DNA of 64,000 nucleotides. It comes from Elmis aenea (lineage: Eukaryota > Arthropoda > Insecta > Coleoptera > Elmidae). Within the stretch, counting starts at the first letter, position 1. Every line of letters starts with the position of its first letter. The notes under the pieces were generated by a model, which saw only the letters and a program-made list of their open reading frames with translations, did not search any database and was not told where the DNA came from. A program made the translations under genes and the position numbers. This document shows positions 1-12,402 of the stretch, in pieces. The stretch spans positions 24,077,674 to 24,141,673 of the forward strand of contig OX393579.1 of the NCBI GenBank assembly GCA_947652605.1, written 5' to 3'.

Positions 1-1360
1 TCTTTATTGCTTTATTTTTGAGCCGTCAAACTTTTTTTTTTTTTTAAATATAAAATAAGATTGGTGACTGTTAATAATTTATGACCTAGCTATCTAGCAC
101 ATCCACCATTTTTTAAGATAAACTCATGAGTCATGATATTTAAAATTTCATATCCATAGTGAGATTGCAGTCATTTTTGGTGCGTAATATACTATTTAAA
201 TCGTTATTTGATTTTACCCGGATCAACTGAACGTTGCACAGTGGGGTATATGCCTGATCTAGCTGGCCAAAATTATTTTTGTTAATTAATTGATTCAAAA
301 CATGCTTATATTTAAAGTCAAATATTAAAAAAATGTATATCAAAAATGAGCCATGACCCATAAAAATGACATTTATGAATATAAGAATTTATCTGGTCTA
401 ATACAAGTAAAACCAAGCGAATCCGGGAAAACTTTTTTAATTTTACTAAATTTAAAACCTTCATTTTTATATTCATGTAAAAAAAAATATTAGGACATGT
501 CCTGAAGTATAACAAAAACCTTCGATTTCTTTAAAAATCGGCAAAACAATTACGAAAATAACTACATTTTTGGAATGGAACTTTTAGTATTGTAAAATTG
601 CTATGATTTCATTAATATACCTCAAAAATATTCTCACGTGCCTACTTTGGAACCATCCATAGTTTAAAACAGCCTAACACTTCTTTAAAAAAATGGTTTT
701 ACATTTAAAAGAAAGACGTACACATTCGAAGACAATCAATAATCGCACTATTTAAGACATTTGAATATTGATTGACTGGAGTGGACTATAGAAGGCGCAA
801 AAAAGTGAAAAAAGGATGGCCTACTGTTCTTAGACTATTTAACTCTCTTTAATAGTAATTTATTTTTACCTGTGATTAGTTTGAAAAATCGACTTTTGGC
901 CAGCTAAATCAGGCAAATACTCCACTGTGCGTTGTGTCACAAATAATAAAAAGTGTCTGATCCATGTCCAGTCTAGCATAAACGAACTTTAAAGTCAGAA
1001 AATTCGACAAATATGACGTGATTTTGATTTGCCACAATTTGACAATATTTAATAAATATCTTCAATAAGTAAATTATAACAAAAAACTGTAATTGGCTGA
1101 TCCAAAATAATACAATTTTTAATTTTATTGGTAACTTTTGTATTTATTAACTAATTTTGGCGTTCTTTGGTCGACTTATTAAACGGAAATTGCTGTTTAA
1201 CAAATAAAATTTTTAAATTGCTAATTTTTTAGTATAAATATATTTGTTTTTATTAAAACATTGACTTTGAACAATTAAAAAATTGATTTTTTTTTTAAGT
1301 CGGTAATAAACAACGCTATTTTAAACACCTAGTAATAGCCGGCGGTTTTGAGCAGTAAAC
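1..1360. other. AT-rich non-coding stretch
   Basis: No gene, paired repeat or RNA recognised. Only short chance ORFs. May lie in the upstream Camta intron. Confidence 0.4.
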
Positions 1361-1612
1361 ATTTTTATATTTTTTATATAAGAGAGATGGTGAGAAGAAC
1401 AAAAACGGGAAATTTATTTTGTTTTTTATTCTTGAAAACGAAATTGAAACTATTCAATACCGTTTTTAACCGTGTTTCCTTAATGTTCTCCAGTGTAGCG
1501 CATTGGTGAAAGGAGTCGGTAGTCGGTAGGTTTTAAAAACTGCCGACTCAGGAGTCGAGAGTCGGGAGTCGCGTATTTTTCTACCGAGCCCCATCCCTGA
1601 ATATGAACTTAT
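1361..1612. repeat. Dispersed repeat with GGAGTCGG words, copy 1
   Basis: A run of AGTCGG/GCCGACTC words ending in ctaccgagccccatccctg. The stretch from the aacaaaaacggg region through 'gtgtagcgcattggtgaaaggagtcgg' matches 62870-63115 over about 250 bases with drift, so this is a dispersed repeat. The ccatccctg end resembles a hAT terminus but no duplication was found. Confidence 0.55.
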
Positions 1613-2878
1613 TTTTCTAGTCTCAATTTAAACAAACATTGCCTGCAATATTGGTAAGTAAATAGAAATGCAATACACTCAGTACAATTCCACTGAAAGT
1701 TTGTTTACTTTTATTATTTGAAATTCAAAAACAAAATAATTGCAAGGTAGTGTCCGGTTTATTTTTGTTAGTAAAGAATCATATTTAAAATCTTGTTACC
1801 AAGTTAAAAATTATTGTAAAATAAGATTTAACTCGTAAAATTATGGTCATGCGAAACAAAACACACGCAAATACTCACGTCACGATAAACGGACATCTAT
1901 TGTATTCTTACGACAGCATAGTACTAAAAAATGATGATATTTTTAAGACAAATCAATGGTAACTGAATTGTTGCATCTCTCAAAAACGCAAATAAACAAC
2001 CTTTTACATCAACAGTAGGTACGTACATCGAGAAACATCTACACTTTTCTACAAAATACTTTTTTTTCAGCACTGAGCTGTAACATAAATTAAATTACAA
2101 AGTTTGAACTTAATCCATTTCTAGAAAATTTTTGCCCTATCTGCAGACCCTCTACAATGTAGAGTCTACATAGTGTTATAGCAAATCCTTACACTGGAGC
2201 TTTATCAAATACGGTTTGGCTTAAAAACAAATGCATTATAAAAGTATTATTTACATTGTGTGTTTTTTTTTTTTTTAATTCGTCCTTTTCAGCAGAACTT
2301 TCTATGTTTTTACATATTATGTTTCAAAACACTATTTTCTTTACAACTTGGTTAATTTTTTGGATCATGATAAAATATTATGCTGGAATTATAAAAATAC
2401 CGTATTGTATCAAATAATCCCAAACCAACTTATTGGTCAAATTTTTGCGCACTATAATGTACGAGGGTAAACTATAAAGTAATCAACCTAGTCATGAAAG
2501 ACAAAAGAAACACACCCTATATTGCAATGTGGGAGATGTGTTACTATAATAAATTCAATTGCCAAACTATGTTTCAGTTGAACGATTCACTAAATTTTGG
2601 TGAAAGTTCTTGCACCGTGAAAATAAATGTAATTAATCTTTAATATGGAATTGTTACAAGATCTTCCACAATTAAGAAAATATTGAACCCTAACTTAAAA
2701 ACGAAAGAATAGAAGTGGTCACCGTATGAGGAAGATCGCCAATATATTTTGAAGTAAAATACTGGTCTAAATAGTTTAAATGGGTCGGTAGATCCAACCG
2801 GGATGACTAAGGTCTGAAAAACTGAAGAAACGAGAAAAAAAGATGAGAATTTTATGTTAACTGATGTGAATGTCTCTT

Positions 2879-3060
2879 ATTATCGCTAAGGAAGTTAATG
2901 TATTCAAAACGACAGTTCTGAATATTTTACACGATGATTTGGGCATGAAAAAAGTGTCTGCGCGTTGGGTACTGAGACTGCTTACACCACCAGAACAAAA
3001 TCTTTGTGCAAAGAAAATTTTGCCAAAAAAACTTTGATGCCTCACGGAACAATTTTTCAA
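2879..3060 (+). pseudogene. mariner-type transposase fragment
   Basis: Reads IIAKEVNVFKTTVLNILHDD then LGMKKVSARWVLRLLTPPEQ, with stops and shifts after it. HDDLGM.KVSARWVPRLLTPEQ is the linker after the helix-turn-helix in mariner transposases. No DDD catalytic region or intact ends seen. A dead fragment next to a LINE fragment. Confidence 0.75.
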
Positions 3061-3119
3061 AATGCCTTTATTGGAGTCGAAAGATCTTGTAATGATAACA
3101 GATGACAAGGTTTTCTGCT

Positions 3120-3845
3120 TTAAGCAAGTGCTTAAAAAGAGAATTTCTTGCAATCAGGAAACACATATAGTATTCATAGATCAAGCATATGATAACGTTT
3201 CCCTATGCAAAATGCTGCAAGTTATGGACACCCAAGGCGTAAAATTTAAAACCAAGCAGTGCGAAACCTGTAAGAAAACATGACGTGGATGCTGCGTAGC
3301 ACCCACTCGTTTCAAATTATTTTTAAATGAAATTGAAGAAAGAGATTTCGTAATATGGGCTCATCTATAGAAAATGATGGACTATTCACACTCCTTTTTT
3401 TCGATGATCTGATAATATTAGCGGAAGACAAAACCGATGTCGATTATATGCCAAGAAAACTAAACGGTGAATACAACAAATGGAGACTGACGGGAAAAGT
3501 CGAAGAAGTCAAGGATCAAGGCGGTGGAGATGAACTACTGGCGACGATGCTGTGGAACAAACAAGAAGCAAAAGAAAGATATTCTAGATGAAATAGGTGT
3601 AGATGTCGATAGAACTCAAAAGATTAAGATGGTATGGGCACATACAAAGAATGACCCAAGACAGATGGTCCAAAGAAATATGGAAGTGAGTGTCGCCATA
3701 TACAACAATAAGAGGCCGATTAAGAAAAAATTGGGAGTCACAAAGTAAAGGAAGCAATGGCTGCAAGAAGCTTAAATGAAGATGATCGGAAAGACAGGCT
3801 GAAACGAAAACTAGGAAGCGAGAGACGGTGACACCCGTTATCTAA
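3120..3845 (+). pseudogene. Non-LTR retrotransposon RT fragment
   Basis: Several frames together give reverse transcriptase blocks in order: THIVFIDQAYDNV (like FIDLEKAYDxV), RGCCVAPTRFKLFLNEIE (like GVRQGCxLSPxLFxLxxNDIE), then LLFFDDLIILAEDKTD where the YADD catalytic box has become FFDD, then MPRKLNGEYNKW. The tail around 3585-3700 resembles the C-terminal K..W.GH..R region of such ORFs. Frames change at least three times, so it is dead; 5' truncated. Confidence 0.8.
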
Positions 3846-3849
3846 ATCG

Positions 3850-5669
3850 CATGTATGTAGATGGATAAAAAAAAATCAAGGCCATTTCATTTATTTAAAA
3901 CCTCGTATTACTCACGCCTAGTCCAAAGTTAATAAAAATTTAAATGACGCAAAGATGCCGATATTAAAGACCGGTTGCACCACATCTGAAAAAGAACTAG
4001 GTTATTAAATCATATTTTGTTCATCTTTTAAGGGAAAAAATATAGATATTTTTCTCTTGACTGCTAAAACAGTAAAATTACAAATATAAACCCTCATACA
4101 ATATAAAATTTATAAAACCTACAAAGCCTTATGCATTGTTTCGCGTATTTCAAGTAATTCCTACCCTGCAATTGCGTTGTGTGAGCGAAAAACATGCAAG
4201 CTGTCGACGCGTGGATTAATTTTGATAAATTTTTGTAGATTTAAATCGCGAAGCCATAAAAAATTAATCACAAAAACGGGATTTAAATATTTAAATGTAC
4301 GAAATTTGGGACAATCGCGGTGCCGTGAACGGGTTGCTGAAAATGAATTATGGAAGATTCGTGTATTGTTGCTTGAGGCCCCTTTGCTGTTTTTGATAGA
4401 TGGACGATTATTTAAAAAATCACAGTGAATTACAGGAGTAATGACCGCGAGATTTGGATTATTTGTGGCAATAAAGCTGCAAATTTTAACGGAATTAATA
4501 CATTTTCAGCGGCAAATCTTAGGTATATAGTGTCGGCATAATCTTATGTTTAATGCAGGCGCTTTTCTCGCTGTTCACCCCTGGAGAGATATATTACACC
4601 TGGGTAATTCATTCGACGACATTAAATGCGGGTTAAAAAACCATAAACATTTTTACGCTTCTCGGCTGGTTGGTTGAGCTAACTGAACTTTTGAGATTTT
4701 TTTATCTTTTTCTTGCATTAATTATATTGTAGGTTGCAAAAATCTGGGTAAGCACAGCTTTAGGTTTTGTGTTAAGCGTTGGTTATCTGTGCGCGTTAAT
4801 CGCTATATTTATAAATGAATTATGTCAAATGAAAAAAATAGAACGAGCTTTACCTAAAGTTGAGGTGGTCCCAATTTTGATACTTATTATTTATCAGCGT
4901 AATAATATTTATTAAAACACACGAAATCTGTTTAAGCTAAAAAAATTGCGTGATTTCATAAAATATTAAAAGGGAAGTTGAAAAACTCTATTTGGTTTTT
5001 CATTTATTTTCTTAATTTTAGAAATTAATTTGAACTTTATGGCAACTTTTTATTTACTAGAAGTACATTTTATGTACCTACTGCAAATAAATTTAAACTG
5101 CATACGAGACACATTTATTACGTAATGACTTAAACATTTTAACGACATGTAATAAATCAGTTTATGATGGTTTTAGTTATTTATCAAAATTTTGAATAAA
5201 TAAGCATTTTTATATTTTTTACACTTTCAGGAAGTTTAAATCAAATGTTTCATAAAAAAACATAATTATTTTTTATCTTTGTATCATTTTTTTTTATTCG
5301 CCAGAGTAAACTTTTACAAAAAAAGTTGATTAGAGTTTAAAAATAACACTAATATTGTTTTCCATGAATTAATTTTTTTTTGTATCGCTTAAAATGAGGG
5401 CACTACTCTTGCTAATATTTCTAAAATCGCTCAAATCTAGTGTCATAAAAATTTTTCATCTTAAAAATTAGTGTCAGCTATTATCAAGAATAAAATTTTC
5501 TGAGAAATGAATAATAAATATTTGTATGGATCGTTTTAAATATTTGATGAAAATTTAATTTTAATGTTTCCATAATCCTCAAAAATACATATTTGTAACT
5601 CAAATATTATTTTGAAATTTATTTAATTTAAATTATGGCAGACACATTTTTTAAATCTTTCAATTCTAT
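3850..5669. other. Non-coding stretch with dispersed-repeat traces
   Basis: No gene recognised. The part near 5385-5480 (gggcactactcttgc, ctcaaatctagtgtc) matches diverged sequence near 63.72-63.8 kb, so a dispersed repeat fragment is present. The ORF at 4177-4428 has no recognisable homology. Confidence 0.4.
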
Positions 5670-5678
5670 GACATTATT

Positions 5679-6404
5679 GGTTTGGTGTAAATTGCTCGAA
5701 TACAATTGCTCGAAGGTAAATTGCTCGAATACAATTGCTCGAAATACAATTGCTCGAATGGGAAATTGCTCGAATGACAATTGCTTGAAAGACAAATTGC
5801 TCGAAAAAATGAAAAAATATTACATTTCCATAAATACGAAATAATTAAATGTACTAGAAAAGTTGTTTACATTTGTTTACACTTACAAAAATGTATTAAA
5901 ATTTATTTACAAATACATATACACTTATTCAATTTTTTGTTTAGATAAACTCTTTAAATATTTGAAAATATTATATACTACATAACTGCTGGTTCTGACT
6001 ATATTGTTGTTATCTTATAATCAAATATTCATAATGTTTATCTCTACAACAAATAAGAAACCTTCCTAACATGTACCAAATGAGTTTAAAAGTTTTAAAA
6101 GGTTTTACACCTTGTTTTTTTTTTGTTTTCACAGCCTACCTTGTTAATTTAAAAAAAAAATTAATAAATGTATATGTATTTGTAAATAAATTTTGATAGA
6201 TACATTTTTCTAAGTGTAAACAAATGTAAACAACTTTTCTAGTACATTTAATTATTTCGTATTTATAAAAATGTAATATTTTTTCATTTTTTCGAACAAT
6301 TTGTCATTCGAGCAATTGTCATTCGAGCAATTTGCTTTTCGAGCAATTTCCCATTCGAGCAATTGTATTTCGAGCAATTGTATTCGAGCAATTTACCGCC
6401 ACCC
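5679..6404. mobile_element. Inverted-repeat element with TTGCTCGAA subterminal repeats (MULE-like?)
   Basis: Arms of about 250 bp pair across the element; each arm starts with six or seven copies of a 12-18 bp unit containing aattgctcgaa (inverted as ttcgagcaatt on the right). GACATTATT stands just outside both ends (5670-5678 and 6405-6413), a 9-bp target duplication. Long arms plus a 9-bp duplication suggest a Mutator-like or foldback element. No transposase inside. The ORF at 5635-5844 is only the repeat translated. Confidence 0.75.
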
Positions 6405-6761
6405 GACATTATTTAGATATACGAAGTTCTGAGGGAACTAAGCATTTTTTCAAATTTAATTAAGAAGTAAAAATTTCATAGATGTAGATATTTTGTAGGT
6501 AACATGGCACTTTTTAACTTAAATCCTGGATATATATCTCTGATTTAAACAGGCCACATTAATTTCTATCCTATCTTCTATCCCTATTAAAATGCCATGC
6601 AAACAATTATCTATTAAAACGGTATGAAATATTGATTAAACTGCAGGATAATGTAAACATTTTTGAAATTTGCAAGTTATAGAAGTTAAATTTAACCACA
6701 ATTTCTTTTATTAAGAACACAAGGGAAAAAAATTAATTTCTCAAAGTTTTGCTTTTTTTTC

Positions 6762-7125
6762 ATGAAATTTAAAAAAAAGCAAGGTTTCCGTACGTTGGAA
6801 AAACGTTATGTTTGGCGCTTAATTAAAAAGACCAACAATAGCACTGTAACTGACGACATTAACAAAATTTTGGCTGTGGAATTTTATGGAAGTTTGAATT
6901 CAAACGTCAAACCCCAGCCTGAACAAGTTTATTATGCAGTTGAGACAGATTTGGTGTATTAAAATTTGAACGATAAAACAGAAAAAAAAGTACCAGGTCG
7001 AAGGAGTTCTAAAGAAGGGAAAACAATAATGCTATGGTTTAATACGACTGGTAATCACAAATTAGTGTCGGTAGTTATTGAAAAAGCAAAAATCCACGTT
7101 GCTTTAAAGATGGTGTGTTTACTAA
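6762..7125 (+). pseudogene. Tigger/pogo (jerky-like) transposase remnant
   Basis: Open from MKFKKKQGFR (like the KFK.RHGIR end of the CENP-B-type DNA-binding domain) to EQVYYAVETDLVY, which matches the family's EQVYNADETGLxW box; the first catalytic Asp is Val here (VET for DET). After a stop at 6961 the frame resumes with VPGRRSSKEGKTIMLWFNTT then GNHKL, and after a one-base shift KNPRCFKD. These are the conserved blocks of Tigger-like DDE transposases in their usual order. Inactive. Confidence 0.82.
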
Positions 7126-7443
7126 CATTTACTTAAACTTTACCTAAGGAATAAGTTTCTGATGTATTTATTTCTTTAGTTCCCCAAAATTTGAAAAAAA
7201 TTATAATGGTCTTTATACTGTACAGCAAAACTTTGCTTACCTTAAAGAAGATTCTTTGAACGCACAATACTTTAACTGATTTTAAAATATAAAATAAATT
7301 GGAGAAAGTTTAACTTGAGAAAATGTATACCAATAATTGCATCTATTTCATTATAAGCAGTTTTTTTCCTGGCATACAGTTTTAAGGTTACTCTGTAAAT
7401 CGATGTTTACTGTACCTGAAAATAATTGCAAATAAAAAATGTT
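7126..7443. other. Non-coding stretch after the Tigger remnant
   Basis: AT-rich; probably the decayed remainder of the Tigger-like element, but no further transposase block could be read. Confidence 0.3.
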
Positions 7444-7746
7444 CAGAGAACCGAACCTGAACTGGAACAAAAACCGGAACGAATGAGATTGTAAATTTAT
7501 TATTTTCATAATTTTTATTACATTTTACCAAAAATAGAAAAATTTCAGGCAGTGCAGTTTATAAATATGCATTGTCATCATATTTAACAATGAACCGGAA
7601 CCGGAACTGAACCGATGCCGCCGAACCTGTTACCGAAGCATTCTTTATTTTAAAAAAACGGTGGTTCGGAACGTAAACCGAAAAGTTGAAATTTATCGAA
7701 CCGGTAACCGGAACTGAACCGTTATTCTTTGCGGTTCGGGTCCGTG
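7444..7746. mobile_element. hAT-type MITE rich in GAACCGGAAC
   Basis: Starts cagagaaccgaacc, ends ggttcgggtccgtg (the complement cacggacccgaacc pairs with the start). Many internal gaaccggaac words in both senses. Flanks aaaatgtt and aaaattgtt look like an 8-bp duplication with one indel. About 303 bp, no ORF. Confidence 0.6.
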
Positions 7747-8650
7747 AAAATTGTTAATTAAGACGTTATTTTATATTACGAAATCTTTGAAACTTCAATT
7801 CAAAATTAAACGAACAAACGAATGTCACTTATTTTTTTAAACAAGTACTTTAAAACCAGGAGCGGAGCTTTAAAGATTTTTCTTGTTTTAGTTTTAATCG
7901 GCAATTACCTACCTCAGTTTTACCTAATTTTATATTCTTAAATGCGATCTTTATGTCAAACCGTTAACTTAAGTACACCCTGTATAAAACAACTCTTTAT
8001 CGGTTGGATTTTGCAAAATTAGCTTCGAGTTCTATTTATGGTAAAGATATTACATATCGATTTTAAGGAGCGGCGTTGAATCTCTAGATATAGTTCCTTG
8101 ATAATAACTTTAGCTTTAATAGTACCAAATAGATCAAAGCATAATGAAACTCGATAATTATTAATAAGTTAGATGTTAATTAGTCTTTGTAATAGTGTAC
8201 TACAAGCAGAACTGTGTACAAAGTAATCAAATACAGTGAGGAATAGAAGAGAACTTTGTTATGATGTTAAATGTAACACTGCACCGTTACGATACGATGA
8301 ACACATAAATCACACGCTACAAAAAAAAAACAACAAAAAAGTAACAACGACCAATTTTTATTAAAACAATTCTTTAAAAAAACTCTGTGTAAAAAAGCTT
8401 CTAATTTAAAGTTAACAGTTTTTATGTGATTTTTAAACATGGCTCTCCACTAATGGTGTACCCTGTACCGTAATGGGCAGCGCATGACAAAATTTTAAAA
8501 TGTGGAAATGTATACTTCGAGGCACGGTTCACTTGTCTGTCAGTCAAGTTGTTTTCATTTTCTTTAAGTTAAATTTTATTTGTATTACATTTATGTAATT
8601 ATTGTTGTTAGTAGTTTAAACTGTTGTTTTATAACAAAAATAAAAACATT
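7747..8650. other. Non-coding stretch
   Basis: No gene or clear repeat pair recognised. Confidence 0.4.
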
Positions 8651-8651
8651 T

Positions 8652-9440
8652 TTTTCTGCAATCGTCACTAAACTAGCTCAATAAGTACCCAAAATCGGCT
8701 GTAATAATCATTTTTACTGCCTAGGCAGTGAAAAAGTAAAATGCGACACACTCATTGATTGAATTTAGAAAAATTGAGCATGCTTTTGTTCAAAGATACA
8801 TATTTGACAGGAGAATGAGAATCTGACAGATGAAGGAAAACTTAATGCATTTGCTTGATTTTTAGCTATTTTTTTGACGATTGCAGAAAGAATTTAATAT
8901 GCACCTCGGCAGTAAAGTTCCTTTTTATCACTGGCGTGATTATTTGCCTCGACTTCGTCTCGGCAAATAATATTCACTCGTGATAAAAGTCTAACTTTAC
9001 TGCCTTGGTACATAAATAACTACATATTATACAGGGTGTCTCAAAAAAATGTACTCACACTTCGAATGACGAGAAAAACATTATTTATGAACAGAGTGAA
9101 ATGGAATGGCTTCGAATACAGAAGACAAATGTAATTGAAGAATCATGTTCGCAAATGTTCAAATTGATGACCTTTGTTGTCCAGACCAACCAAGGGATTC
9201 GCAAACGTCACGAAACAGGTCATTAGGAATATCGGCAGCCTGTTAGCGACAGTTAAAGTGTGAGTACATTTTTTTGAGACACCCTGTATATATCTTTGAA
9301 GAAAGGTACGTTCAATTTTTCTAAATGCTACCAATGAGCGTAGCGCATTTTACTTTTTTACTGCCTAGGTAGTAAAAATGATTATTACAACCGCTTTTGG
9401 CTACTTAATTGAGCTAGTTTAGTGTTAATTGCAGAAAAAT
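8652..9440. mobile_element. Foldback element with about 170-bp arms, carrying a nested MITE
   Basis: The left arm (ttctgcaatcgtcac..., then tttttactgcctaggcag, then aaaatgcg) is mirrored on the right up to ttgcagaaaaat at 9440. Between the arms is a further imperfect hairpin at 8905-9003 (cagtaaagtt...aactttactg). The right side is interrupted by the mariner-type MITE at 9029-9290, next to the inner edge of the right arm. Confidence 0.7.
9029..9290. mobile_element. MITE with TATACAGGGTGTCTC ends and a mariner C-terminal relic
   Basis: Terminal inverted repeats tatacagggtgtctcaaaaa and its complement extend about 33 bp each way (through gtactcacactt). On the minus strand, 9140-9235 reads ANPLVGLDNKGHQFEHLRT, the usual end of mariner-like transposases (xNxGHFEHLx), so this is an internally deleted mariner-type element. 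The TA ends suit a TA duplication. Confidence 0.8.
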
Positions 9441-9704
9441 AACTATTATTGGATATTTATCACATGAAATATCCTTAGAAAATCCATCACTGACGGCGTT
9501 TGATCCTGACTGCAGATAATCCTGTAAAAAAAAAACATATAGAGCTAAACTACTAATTTGGGATTTTTCTTTGCAAATATTAAATATAAATATTTGCAAA
9601 TTACCTATAACCGTTGTTTAGTTGCACGAATCTCCGTTAAAACATTATGGTTAAAGATGGATTAAAGTGCTGTAACAAGAAAATCCAATTAAACATAAAT
9701 TCAG

Positions 9705-10336
9705 TATACAGGGTGTGTAAAAATTAGCGGAAGGGCTACACGGAGCGATGTTCTTCGTAAAATTCTAAAGTCGAAAATCTTAATACAAAAATGTTGTACC
9801 ATGCTTCCTATGGCCTCAGGAACCATTTAAAGAAAAAAAAATTGGCAACATTGCATACATTGATTTGCGTTTGGACATTTTTTTATCAGCAATTTTTACT
9901 TAGGTATTTACATTTTTTGTTCGAACTGAAAGCCTTCAGTTCGTAAACATAGCTGCAAACTTTTGGGTAACGTAAAACACAAACAAGAAATAATTACGAG
10001 AAAAACAGAGATGACAGCTAAGGACAATGTTGTCATATGTATTACTGTCATTAAAATCAGTGATTTACATATTTTCAACACCAATTTTTGAAAGGAAGAA
10101 CACAATATCTAGGAAAAAATACTATTCGAAATCTATTTTTATTCCAAATTGCAGCTTTTTCATTTGCAAGTATTAAATAATAACGCCTATTAAAGGACTA
10201 AATGTCAAAGCTTTGAGGACCTCTTGCAGACACAGCAAGCGTGGTACAACATTTTCGTATTAAGATTTTCGACTTACAATTTTGCGAAGAACATCGCCCC
10301 GTGTAGCCCTTCCGCCAATTTTTACACACCCTGTAT
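9705..10336. mobile_element. Long-TIR MITE, ACAGGGTGTGTAAAAATT family, copy 1
   Basis: Starts tatacagggtgtgtaaaaat and ends in the complement; arms of about 120 bp contain cggaagggctacac and gtcgaaaatcttaatac. A second copy lies at 23029-23613 inside a Camta intron, sharing both arms and the middle. No transposase seen. Confidence 0.85.
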
Positions 10337-11532
10337 ATATTTTTTTAATGTGAACCTAACCAAACATAACCTTGCTATAAATACCCTTGCAAAAAAATAG
10401 AAATGGTTCAACTACACTTTAGGATAACCATAATCCATATTTCTATACAAGCAAATTAGAAAATAACTTAAACAAAATTGTACGAAACTCATTTAAAAGG
10501 TTCAAAAGATAATAGCAGATTAACTCTCTGCAACAAAAAAATCCAGATCAGCTTAAGTTTGGTATTGTTTTTTAAATGTTCATGGTAAAAGTGCGTTTTA
10601 TGGAACTGTGTTATAATATACAGAATCTACGCTATACCTTAATGATTCTTAATCTTTAGGGCCACTGTTAACTTAAAAACAAACTTCCAAGGAGTGTTGC
10701 CATTTACAATAAATCTATTAAGCTAAAGATATTTATCTAAATTTATCATGAACATATTAATGTTTAGCAATGATTTTTCTTAAATATTTTTAGATTTTTT
10801 TATCGCATTAACGTGAACATCCTGACATACGTATAATCTTCTCAAAATTACAATAACTGACTAGGTAGTTTTTGGAAAGCACTTCTTACACAACAAACAC
10901 GAAATCAGACGATTGCATTGTAATTCATAACTAATTTGACTTTAAAAATAAAAGCATCACTTGTTTGGTCATAGTAAGCAATTTATCACTGCTGTAAACA
11001 ACTCATAAAAGCAATGACAGTTTGAGTACACAATATTTTATGGTATTGTTACAATGCCGATGTGAGAGTACAAGGTTTTTGTTTTCAACAGTTTAGCAAT
11101 GTAAACATGAAGTGACTCAAAATTGCGAATTATTCATTTGTACGGACGGTAACACAAAATTTTAAGCTGGATTGAAATAACTTTTTAACGGGCAATTGTA
11201 TTTCATTCATATTTGCCAGCCACTAAATAGAAATTGAAACTGATAAAACATGGTAGGTATCTGTCGAAATATTTGCATTTTTTGACCGACCGGATTTTTT
11301 AGCTAACTTTATATAAATTTTGTTTGATTTGTATTAGTTTAGAAAATTTAATTAACGTGTAAATAGATATAAGTGACAAACAATTACAGTTGACTTGCAA
11401 AGGCGTAAACATTGTAAATTACTCACTGATTTATGTATTTAAATTTTAAGATCTCTTTTTTTTATTGTGTTTCATCAGTTATAGTGTCAAAACAGTTGAA
11501 TCAATTCAAGCTGCTTTTTTATTAGTTAAAAC
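10337..11532. other. Non-coding stretch
   Basis: AT-rich, no gene, RNA or inverted repeat recognised. Confidence 0.4.
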
Positions 11533-12091
11533 TGGGAATGCACCGATTAATCGACCTTATCTTATCAGCCGATTAAACTTTCACATGTGATACTTAAATT
11601 ATATGATTAATTCATTTATAATATATGTTTATTGTGACTCAATTTTTAGTTTTTTGTAATATACGTAAAATTCATAACTGAATAACTAAAACATTTAAAC
11701 CCTAACATGCAAAAAATAGTGTATGCCTTTAAAATGGATACATTTTATATATTTTATTATAATTAAGAGCACTTCATGAAAAATGTTTTTAGTTATTTAA
11801 TTTTAGTTTTAACATTTCAAGATGTTTTTTAAATTTCTGGTACCTAAATTCTTTTATCAAAATTATTACTTTATGTTTTATATTTTGTATCAATAAACAA
11901 TCACGTCAGCTGCCAGATACTTAAAAGTAAAATAACCGTTAAAAAATAAAACTTTTTTGTAAGTCAAGCAGTTGGCAAAATAAAATTTAATGAGAACCAA
12001 TTAATCGGTCAAAATACAGATTACCGATTATTCGGCAAAGAACCGATACGACCGATTACCGGTTCACTACCGATTAATCGATGCATCCCCA
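11533..12091. mobile_element. hAT-type element, TGGGAATGCACCGATTAATCG ends
   Basis: The left end tgggaatgcaccgattaatc pairs with the right end cgattaatcgatgcatcccc; near the right end there are more gaccgattaccgg words. Flanks gttaaaac and gtagaaac agree at 6 of 8 bases, as an old hAT duplication would. A 92-bp relative is at 45095-45186. No ORF. Confidence 0.65.
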
Positions 12092-12402
12092 GTAGAAACT
12101 ATTGTATTGTTTTATTTTGACATTACATCGATTTCTATAGATTATTCAAATCAGTTCAAAAAGTACGCTTGCGCGCGCACATATACACGTAAATATTGCA
12201 GTTGACTTTGGATGCTAAGCAATTGTAAATTTTTTGTTGATTTGCATGATGTAGAAACTGTTAACAAAAGAACTCAAAGATTTTAGAAATTAAAATATTG
12301 AAATTGAAGTAAATTACAGTAAATAGACGATTTTTTGATAAACACATAAAATTACACATAAAAAGTGTATTTTATGAGAAGTAACCTGTAGTAATTACTT
12401 AG

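Noticed and set aside
4177..4428. 83-aa ORF
   Set aside because: No similarity to any family I know; no splice or promoter context.
5690..6400. Possible CRISPR-like array of repeated aattgctcgaa words
   Set aside because: Units are adjacent with almost no spacer, occur inverted on the other side, and lie in a eukaryotic transposon with target duplications.
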